From NCBI GenBank assembly GCA_003151895.1, contig PLYX01000200.1, positions 1 through 32,480 of the forward strand: DNA of 32,480 nucleotides. The letters run 5' to 3'. This document shows positions 1 to 6,825 of the stretch, in pieces (position 1 is the stretch's first letter; every line of letters begins with the position of its first letter). Source of the DNA: Solirubrobacterales bacterium (lineage in GTDB: Bacteria > Actinomycetota > Thermoleophilia > Solirubrobacterales > Solirubrobacteraceae). A program made the translations under genes and the position numbers. The notes beneath the pieces were generated by a model. The model ran no database searches and was not told the origin of the DNA. It saw only the letters and a list, made by a program, of their open reading frames with translations.

Positions 1-3
1 ACG

Positions 4-270
4 GTGGGAAAGATGAGCTCGCGGAAGCTTCTTGCACGGATCGCGCGTGGGACGGTGATGAATGTCGCCTTCGCCGACCTGCGCAGCCTCGTGGAGGATC
101 TCGGCTTCGAGCTGCGCCGAGTCAGCGGCAGCCATCACATCTTCGCCCACCCCGACATCCCGGAGCTCCTGAACCTTCAGGACGCTCAAGGCCAAGCCAA
201 GCCCTACCAGGTCCGCCAGCTCCTGCGGCTCATCGAGCGCTACGATCTAAAACTGGAGAGCAAGCAATGA
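4..270 (+). CDS. hicA: HicA-family mRNA interferase toxin (type II TA)
   Basis: 88 aa; 'FADLRSLVEDLGFELRRVSGSHHIFAHP...KPYQVRQLLRLIERYDL' is the HicA dsRBD-like fold with the catalytic 'GSHH' His motif; GTG start; next to a HicB. Confidence 0.85.
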   Translation: MGKMSSRKLLARIARGTVMNVAFADLRSLVEDLGFELRRVSGSHHIFAHPDIPELLNLQDAQGQAKPYQVRQLLRLIERYDLKLESKQ

Positions 271-482
271 GCGACTATCACATCAACCTCTTCTACAGCG
301 ACGAGGACGACAGCTACATAGCGGACATCCCGGACCTCGACGCCTGCTCGGCGTTCGGCTCGAGCCCCGAGGAGGCGCTGGCCGAGGTAGAGACGGCCAA
401 GGAAGCGTGGCTGACCGCCGCGCGAGAGGCCGGTCGCCCGGTCCCGGAGCCGCGCTACCGTCCCGCGATCTACGCCCGGTAG
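267..482 (+). CDS. hicB: HicB-family antitoxin
   Basis: 71 aa; 'YHINLFYSDEDDSYIADIPDLDACSAFGSSPEEALAEVETAKEAWL' is a typical HicB fold; ATGA overlap with hicA. Confidence 0.85.
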   Translation: MSDYHINLFYSDEDDSYIADIPDLDACSAFGSSPEEALAEVETAKEAWLTAAREAGRPVPEPRYRPAIYAR

Positions 483-647
483 GGTCAATCCTCGCCCGGC
501 AGGCACGCTGGGAGAGCGGCAGTTCGTCGGGTTGAACATCATCCCCCTCCCCCGCGGCTCAACCGCGTCACGGTCACGGGCTTCCTCGTGTGCGAGGCCC
601 CTCATCTCCCCCTGATCGAGGTGGAGAGTGAGGGGCGCGCGCACGGT

Positions 648-1154
648 TTAACTGGCCGCGAGGCTGTAGCGGCGGGGCTTGTCGCTGTCCCGGCGCACCT
701 GCTTGGCGTTGGTCAGCCGAGTCAAGCAATTGCTGGTCGCGCCGGAGCTTCGGTTCAGGGCCTTCGCGACGGTGGTCGGCCCGTGAGGGCCGCTGCCGGC
801 GTTTTCCTTCAGGTAGCTCAGGATGAGCCCATCGAGCTGCCCCGGCTTCAGACGCTCATCAGCCGCCTTCGGCTTGGCGTCCTTTGCGGCCTTCGGCTTC
901 GCGGTCTTCGCCACCGGCTCGGCGGATGCCAACGCGAAGCGGTCCGGCAGTCGGCGGGGCCCGTCGCGTCCGCCCTCGGTGCGGCGCACTTCGCCCGAGC
1001 TCGCCAGCCGCGCGAGCACCTTGCTCGCGGTCGACCGGCCGAGGCCGGCGGCGCTCGCGACGTCTGCCGCAGTCGCGCCCGGCTCGGAGGCCAGGGCCTT
1101 GACGATCGCCTGCTCGGAGGCGGGCTTCTCGGTGGTTTGCTTGCTGTTCTTCAT
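648..1154 (-). CDS. Tandem winged-helix DNA-binding protein with Ala/Lys-rich linker
   Basis: Internal ATG at 1154 with AAAGGAG-like RBS; MarR/IclR-like HTH ('GATAADVASAAGLGRSTASKVLARLASSGEVRR'), an AK-rich linker, then a second HTH-like repeat ('GPTTVAKALNRSSGATSNCLTRLTNAKQVRR'). Confidence 0.65.
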   Translation of the reverse strand: MKNSKQTTEKPASEQAIVKALASEPGATAADVASAAGLGRSTASKVLARLASSGEVRRTEGGRDGPRRLPDRFALASAEPVAKTAKPKAAKDAKPKAADERLKPGQLDGLILSYLKENAGSGPHGPTTVAKALNRSSGATSNCLTRLTNAKQVRRDSDKPRRYSLAAS

Positions 1155-1375
1155 CGCGAATCTCCTTTGATTTGGACGCCTTGCTCGGCGTTGGTCGTGG
1201 ACGTGGTAGCTCGATCCGCGAGGGATCTCAAGTCCAATCCGCACAAAGCCCCGAACGCTCCCGGCCACCTCGCGTGGCGCTGCTCGCGGCGGCTTGGCGA
1301 AAGGACTTGAACTTCCCGGCGGATCGAGCTAGACGTGTGTGCGACGCCCGACCAACCGACGCGAAAGGACGCGCC

Positions 1376-1708
1376 ATGCCCACGATGACCGGACTGCTCA
1401 GCCTGCTCGCGACCGGCGTGCTCGTCGTCCTCGGCGTCTGGCTGCTGGGCGGGATCCTGCTTCGAGTCAGCGGCGTCCTCTTGGTCGCCGGAGGGCTTCT
1501 GAGCACCGCCGCGACCGGCTCGCCGTCGGCGGCGCTGCTCACGCTGCTCGGAGCGGTCGCCTGGCTATGCGGACAGTGGCACTACGGCGCGCGTCATCAC
1601 TGCTTCAGCTCCCCGCTCGCGCGGCGCGTATTCCACGAGGCGCTGCCCCGACAGCTTGACCCCACGCGGGGGTGGGGTGTGCCCAACGTGTCGCCGGAGG
1701 GGCGGTAG
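1376..1708 (+). CDS. Small hypothetical membrane protein
   Basis: ATG at 1376 preceded by GAAAGGA; two hydrophobic segments in the N-terminal half. Confidence 0.5.
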   Translation: MPTMTGLLSLLATGVLVVLGVWLLGGILLRVSGVLLVAGGLLSTAATGSPSAALLTLLGAVAWLCGQWHYGARHHCFSSPLARRVFHEALPRQLDPTRGWGVPNVSPEGR

Positions 1709-1836
1709 GGCGCAGCGGGGTTGTGGTGGCGCTCAGGGGGCGAGCGGACGGCGCCTACGCTGAGGTCTGTCTGCCGCGACCCTGCTCCGGCTGGAGGTTG
1801 ATGACGTCCCCGCCGCGCAGGTGGGTCAGAGCTGCG

Positions 1837-3114
1837 TCAGTGGGTAACCGTCGTTGCGGGGGCGCTTGACCACGAGTGCGGGCGTTGAAGTATTCGTGAG
1901 CGTGTCGGCAGCGCACGAAAGAGGACGAGTACGGCGCGTGGGGTCTGAACGGCGTCAACCGCAAGCGCGCTGCCACGACCGTGCGAGTCGGTGACGAGAA
2001 GTGGCTCGTACTGTTCGGCACCCTCTATGGCTGCCGCAAGCGACTGCCTGATTAGCGTCTCGGCGGAGCCGGTCATCTTCCATCGGAAGCGCTTCTCAAA
2101 TGACTCTGAGCAGTAGAGGTGGTGGGGCATGAGCATTCCTGTCGACGATCCACGGAACGAGATGGCGAGCGCGCAGTCTTGGCGTGTTTCCTCGACGATG
2201 CGTCGCGCCGTCGCCTGCATCGAGATCCGGAACCTGCCCGCCAGACCGTCGATGACGTCCATGGTGAGAGGCGAGTCGTCGGCCTCACGGCGCAGACGAT
2301 CGCCTTGCGCCAGAAGCTCGATCGCAGCCTGGTTGGCTTGCCGCTCGTATAGATCGCGGATGTCCGGGCGAAGTCGCTTCTTGTCGTCGAGGTAGGCAAA
2401 CAGCTCGCGATGCTCGGGCAGAACGTAATGCCCGATCTCGTGGCCGAGGACGAACCGCTTGCGCAGCGGATACATCTCCGGATTGATCCAGACCTCGCGC
2501 GCTCGGAAATGGATCGCGCCTTGGAGCTTGCTCCAGACCTGGTCGACGAGGTCGCCGAAGCGGTGTCGTAGCTTGCGTCGCTCCTCGGCGTGGAGCGTCA
2601 TCTCGCCCGCCGCGACGAGCTCGGCGGCCTCCATGACCTGCCCCAGAGGAGTCGGAACCTCACCGAGCGAGTCGGCCTGGCGAAGCAGAGCGAGAACATA
2701 CCGGCGGATACGTGCAAGCTCCTCGCCGGGGAGCTCACCGTCGAGGCTGGCGAGGCTGAAGGTCGCCCCTTGGCTGCGGATCGCATCGAGAAACGCGCGA
2801 ACCAGTTCGAGCTCCTTGTCGTCGATCTCCTCGCCTAGGTAGCTGAGCGCGCGCTCATGGTTGGCCGACAGCCCCGACTCGATATAGCCGGCCCAATCCA
2901 TGAGTACCGGGAAGGGCACGTCATAGCCGCGGGCGAGCTTCTGGAGGATCGCCGGCGCAGGCTGGGCCACGTCGCCGCGCTCGAGCTGAGAGAGATAGCC
3001 GTGGTTGACACCCGCCTTCTTGGCGACCTCACGCAACCCCAGGTCCTTCTCTTCGCGCAGTTCGCGCAGTCTCGGCCCGACTCCGGCCGTGTCCGCTGGG
3101 TCTTCCTTGCTCAT
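1837..3114 (-). CDS. XRE-family HTH regulator fused to ImmA/IrrE-type zinc metallopeptidase
   Basis: N-terminal XRE HTH ('LRELREEKDLGLREVAKKAGVNHGYLSQLERGDVAQPAPAILQKLARGYDVP'); C-terminal HEXXH motif ('VLGHEIGHYVLPEH'); ATG at 3114. Confidence 0.85.
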   Translation of the reverse strand: MSKEDPADTAGVGPRLRELREEKDLGLREVAKKAGVNHGYLSQLERGDVAQPAPAILQKLARGYDVPFPVLMDWAGYIESGLSANHERALSYLGEEIDDKELELVRAFLDAIRSQGATFSLASLDGELPGEELARIRRYVLALLRQADSLGEVPTPLGQVMEAAELVAAGEMTLHAEERRKLRHRFGDLVDQVWSKLQGAIHFRAREVWINPEMYPLRKRFVLGHEIGHYVLPEHRELFAYLDDKKRLRPDIRDLYERQANQAAIELLAQGDRLRREADDSPLTMDVIDGLAGRFRISMQATARRIVEETRQDCALAISFRGSSTGMLMPHHLYCSESFEKRFRWKMTGSAETLIRQSLAAAIEGAEQYEPLLVTDSHGRGSALAVDAVQTPRAVLVLFRALPTRSRILQRPHSWSSAPATTVTH

Positions 3115-3144
3115 CTGTTCATTATGGCTGATCCGGAGGACGAC

Positions 3145-3194
3145 GCAACCGCAATGGTCGTGGTTGCAACCTCCGCCAAGCTGGTTGCTATACT
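3145..3194. promoter_or_regulatory. Two tandem operators GCAACC-N11-GGTTGC plus -10 box TATACT
   Basis: GCAACC 3145-3150 / GGTTGC 3162-3167 and GCAACC 3166-3171 / GGTTGC 3183-3188, both with 11-nt spacers and offset 21 bp; TATACT at 3189-3194 directly follows the second site. Confidence 0.7.
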
Positions 3195-3237
3195 GACCGG
3201 GAGAGTCCGACATAGCAGCGCCGACCCGGAGGATCCA

Positions 3238-3486
3238 ATGAGCTCGCAACCAGAGTCCGAGAAAGAGAAGAAGTACTTCGTCAACATCGAAGGTGCCGAA
3301 GAGCCGTGGCACGAAGACAAGATCACGGTGCCCCAGATCCGCGAGCTTGGCGGCTGGGACGCCAGCCAGCCTGTCGTCGAGGTCAACCTCGAGAAGAACA
3401 CCGAGCGCACGCTGGAGGAAGACGACGTCGTGACCCTGAAGCCGGGCCACGGGTTCGCGAAGAAGATCAAGTTCCAGCGCGGCTGA
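3238..3486 (+). CDS. Ubiquitin-like modifier, multiubiquitin-domain type (single domain)
   Basis: 82 aa; 'KYFVNIEGAEEPWHEDKITVPQIRELGGWDASQPVVEVNLEKNTERTLEEDDVVTLKPGHGFAKKIKFQRG' resembles bacterial multiubiquitin/E2-binding beta-grasp domains; free C-terminal Gly; GGAGG RBS; followed by E2/JAB/E1-like genes. Confidence 0.8.
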   Translation: MSSQPESEKEKKYFVNIEGAEEPWHEDKITVPQIRELGGWDASQPVVEVNLEKNTERTLEEDDVVTLKPGHGFAKKIKFQRG

Positions 3487-3881
3487 TGGACGCCGAACGC
3501 CTCCAACAGGAGCTCGAGTTGCTCCGAACCGTCTACCCCGATCTGGAGTATTGCCACGACGAGGATGTCCACTGGGTCAGAATTCCCCGCTATCCAGTGC
3601 CCACGGGCTGGTCGTGCAGCGAGGTGGAGATCGCGTTCCGGATTCCCGATGAGACGGGACAGGCGCCCTATGCCTTCTTTGTGCGCCCGCGGCTCCATCT
3701 CGCCGCTGGCGGGACGATCAGCAACTACACCGAGGTCGCCAGCACCCCGTGGGGCTCGGACTTCGCGCAGTTCTCCTGGAGCCCGCTCGAGCAATGGCTA
3801 CCCAAGGCCGAGATTCGCGCGGGAGCGAACATGCTCAACTTTGCGCGCTCGTTCGCTGACCGGCTGGCGGACTTGTCGTGA
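3486..3881 (+). CDS. E2-like ubiquitin-conjugating protein (prokaryotic E2 family E-like)
   Basis: 131 aa; 'YPDLEY...W..IPRYPVPTGWS...VEIAFRIPDETGQAPYAFFVRPRLHL...FSWSPLEQWLP' pattern of prokaryotic E2-E; TGATG coupling with the Ubl gene. Confidence 0.7.
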   Translation: MDAERLQQELELLRTVYPDLEYCHDEDVHWVRIPRYPVPTGWSCSEVEIAFRIPDETGQAPYAFFVRPRLHLAAGGTISNYTEVASTPWGSDFAQFSWSPLEQWLPKAEIRAGANMLNFARSFADRLADLS

Positions 3882-4405
3882 GCGTGGTCTTTACGACCAC
3901 GAGCGAGCTGTACCAGGTGGCTCGCAGGCATCTGGCGAGCGGCCCCGAGCAGGCCGGTTTCTTCCTCGCTGACTACGACCCCGACCTACGTGCGTATGTC
4001 TTGCGTGAGTGGCGAGCGGTCCCGGTCTTGGGATTCGAGGTCCACAACGACTACCACCTGACGCTGAAGGACGAGGTCGGAGCCGAAGCGATCAAGTGGG
4101 CGTGGGACGCTGGCGCCAGTCTCGTGGAGGCGCACTCCCACACGGCGGATGGCCTTGCCTGCTTCTCCCCGAGCGACCTCTCGGGGCTTGACGAATGGGT
4201 GCCCCAGGTCCGATGGCGCCTACGCGGCAGGCCGTACGCGGCGCTCGTGACCGCCGGTGAGCGCTTCGACGCGCTGGCGTGGATCGACGATTCCAAGACG
4301 CCGGATCAGGTCGCGCAGATCGCGGTTGACGGCATGACCTATCCGGCAAGCGCGGAGACCTTGTCGCGGTGGACGGCCCTTCGGGAGTGGCCTCGTGCCC
4401 GGTGA
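3878..4405 (+). CDS. JAB/MPN (JAMM) metalloprotease, putative deubiquitinase-like
   Basis: 175 aa; JAMM-type signature 'EAHSHTADGLACFSPSDL' (HxH-x8-SxxD); GTG start overlapping the E2 stop (GTGA). Confidence 0.75.
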   Translation: MSVVFTTTSELYQVARRHLASGPEQAGFFLADYDPDLRAYVLREWRAVPVLGFEVHNDYHLTLKDEVGAEAIKWAWDAGASLVEAHSHTADGLACFSPSDLSGLDEWVPQVRWRLRGRPYAALVTAGERFDALAWIDDSKTPDQVAQIAVDGMTYPASAETLSRWTALREWPRAR

Positions 4406-5321
4406 GCGCTACAGCCGCAACGAGGCCCTGTTCGGCGTCGAGGGTCAACGCAAGATCGCAGCGACCAGGGTCGCAATCCTAGGGCTGGGCGGACTGGGAT
4501 CGCATATCGCCCAGCAGCTCGCGTACCTCGGTGTCGCAAGCTACGCCCTGATTGACCAAGACGTGGTGACCGAATCGAGCCTGAATCGGCTCATCGGTGC
4601 GGTGGACGCCGACATCGAAGCCAAGACCGAGAAGGTCAAGGTCGCAAAGCGCATGATCGAGGCGATCAACCCGGCCGCAGACGCAAAAGCACTCTGCGCG
4701 AAACTAGACGCCTCCGAGGCGGAGACGCTGATCTCCGAGGCTGACGTCGTGTTTGCATGCCTGGATCGCGATCTGGCTCGTCTCCAGGCGACCGTGCTGT
4801 GTTCGCGATACGCCAAGCCGTGCTTCGATCTCGCGAGCGACACTGGCGAGGAGGATGACCAGCCGTGGTACGGCGGGCGAGTGATCTTCTGCGATGGCTC
4901 ACGGTGTCTGGTCTGCCTCGGCTTGCTCGACCAGGAGGAGATGAGGCGCGAGAGCAAGACGCCGGCTCAGCGCGAGGCGCACGAGCGCATATACGGGGTG
5001 CGCCAGGGAGCGTTGGCGGGCACCGGCCCGATGGTCGTGTCCGTCAACGGCGTAGTTGCCTCAATCGCGATCACCGAGTTCATGGTGCTCCGAACCGGCA
5101 TGCGGGAGCTGCACTCCTACCTCATCTACCACGGCGCGCAGCAAGTGATCCGGCACTCGCTCGATACGCCAGAGTCCGGCTGCTATTACTGCGACGGAAC
5201 TTGGGGAAGCGCTCTAGGCGAGGGCGCTGCCAGACCGTCGCTCATAGAGATCGGTGTCGAGCAGCTCCTCGGGGTTGGGAAGCAAGCCTGGCTGGACGGT
5301 CCTGCGCTTCTGGGGTCATGA
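4395..5321 (+). CDS. ThiF/MoeB-family E1-like Ubl-activating enzyme
   Basis: 308 aa; nucleotide-binding 'VAILGLGGLGSHIAQQLAYLGVASYALIDQDVVTESSLNRL', 'VVFACLDRDLARL', CLVC...CYYC pairs; GTG start overlapping the JAB gene by 11 nt. Confidence 0.85.
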   Translation: MPGERYSRNEALFGVEGQRKIAATRVAILGLGGLGSHIAQQLAYLGVASYALIDQDVVTESSLNRLIGAVDADIEAKTEKVKVAKRMIEAINPAADAKALCAKLDASEAETLISEADVVFACLDRDLARLQATVLCSRYAKPCFDLASDTGEEDDQPWYGGRVIFCDGSRCLVCLGLLDQEEMRRESKTPAQREAHERIYGVRQGALAGTGPMVVSVNGVVASIAITEFMVLRTGMRELHSYLIYHGAQQVIRHSLDTPESGCYYCDGTWGSALGEGAARPSLIEIGVEQLLGVGKQAWLDGPALLGS

Positions 5322-5577
5322 GATCGATCGCGATCGCGAGGGCTGCGCGCAGCGGGCTAGGCTCGCCCACGCTGAAAGGGGGCCGTAGCCTGCAAAACCG
5401 AGGGCCGATCTGGACGCTGCCGAGGACAGCCTCGCGTCCAACCGCTCGGACTCGGCCAGTTGCATCAAGCGCTTCAGAGCACGGCAGCACACCCCAGACG
5501 CTACCGCAGTCGCTGCGTTCCCTGGGCATCGCCTCGCGGCCAGCGGGACACCGAATCGGCGATGCTTGCGGTCACAA

Positions 5578-6825
5578 ATGACCGCCGGTTACCGCCCAGT
5601 TCGCGACCTGCCCGCCGACCGCCGGTATCCCGGCGACACGCGACAGGTCGAGTTCTCAGCAGAGCCCGACCAGCAACGCATAGACGGCGCCGTCAAGATG
5701 CTGACTGAGCTGGCGGCTGCCGCCGACGGCGTTGGCGCTCCGGAGGGCCAACGTCTGCGGGTGTGCCTGACGCTCGTGCGCCTGCCGATCGGACTGCCGT
5801 TCAACCTGTTCGGCTTCCACCTCGCCGGTGTCGACGCCGACGGCGAGGTCATCGACGAAGTCTCTGAGGAGCACGAGATCCTCTACGCCTTTGTAGTCAA
5901 CCAGCCCGTCGCGCTGATGCGCGAAACGGCCGTGCGCTTCCTACTCGACCTGGTTGCCCGCCAGGCTCCTATCCAGCAGGTGATGCAGAACCAGCGCTCT
6001 GTCGATGAGCTGCCGCGACTGATCGCTGCGAGCGACACTTCGACGGCCGAACTGGCGTGGGACATGCCACCCGAGATGGCGCAGGCCCTCAGCATGGTCG
6101 GCGAGCGCGCAGCCGACGCGCAGCTGCGCTTGCAGGTGCGTTTCCAGCTCGACCCGTTTCCTGACCACCGGGGTCTCGCCGCGCGTGTCCCTGCGCTACG
6201 CGCGCTGTACGACCGCGAGGAGCGGGTCCGTGACGCCGTCGACCGCACGGTCTCTGCCATCGGCGCCCGCCACCCCTCGCTCCGCGGCGGACGCGAGGAC
6301 ATCCGCGGGTTCCTGCGAAGCCAGACAACCCTCCAGGGCATGCGCCAGTTCCTCAACCAGACCGTCCGCGACGCGGAGGTCTGCGGCAACGGCTACCTGC
6401 AGGCCGGTGTGACGGGGCTCGACGCGCATCTGAGGTGCCTGCGACCTGAGCAGGTGCAGCTCCCGGCCGACGGCCGCTTCCTCGAGCTGACGGGATCGGC
6501 GCCCCAGGTGTTCGAGCCCGACGGGCTGTTGCACCTGCGCGGCCTCGAGCAGATCGACTCCCGCTACGGCATCTCGATCCTCGAGCCGCTGTTGTACGTG
6601 TCCGCCAGGCGCGAGATCGTCGCGAACGTCCGCGCCGCCGCGAAGGTGATGCCGCCGGGGGCGCCCGAGGCGGTACGGTCCAAAACCGAGCAGCTGCTCG
6701 CCGTCGTGGCGAGCATCGAGGCGCAAACCGACGAGCAGCTCGATCGACTGCTCGAGTTCTTCCCTCGTGGCCTTGACGCGCCGAGCGAAGACCTCTACTT
6801 CCCCGGGCAGGAGTCCTTCGGGTGA
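5578..6825 (+). CDS. Phage-portal-like protein (HK97 portal-like region), orphan
   Basis: ~415 aa; 'FLNQTVRDAEVCGNGYLQAGV...LRCLRPEQVQLPADGRFLELTG...FEPDGLLHLRGLEQIDSRYGISILEPLLYVSARREIV' follows the typical portal core order (GNaYl, l.p..v, ddilHlr, yGiSpLe). Alternative TTG start at 5566. Confidence 0.5.
   Translation: MTAGYRPVRDLPADRRYPGDTRQVEFSAEPDQQRIDGAVKMLTELAAAADGVGAPEGQRLRVCLTLVRLPIGLPFNLFGFHLAGVDADGEVIDEVSEEHEILYAFVVNQPVALMRETAVRFLLDLVARQAPIQQVMQNQRSVDELPRLIAASDTSTAELAWDMPPEMAQALSMVGERAADAQLRLQVRFQLDPFPDHRGLAARVPALRALYDREERVRDAVDRTVSAIGARHPSLRGGREDIRGFLRSQTTLQGMRQFLNQTVRDAEVCGNGYLQAGVTGLDAHLRCLRPEQVQLPADGRFLELTGSAPQVFEPDGLLHLRGLEQIDSRYGISILEPLLYVSARREIVANVRAAAKVMPPGAPEAVRSKTEQLLAVVASIEAQTDEQLDRLLEFFPRGLDAPSEDLYFPGQESFG

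Noticed and set aside
5318-5345. TCGCGATCGCGA palindrome just after the E1 stop
   Set aside because: Short GC-rich palindrome with no T-tract or conserved context; likely chance.
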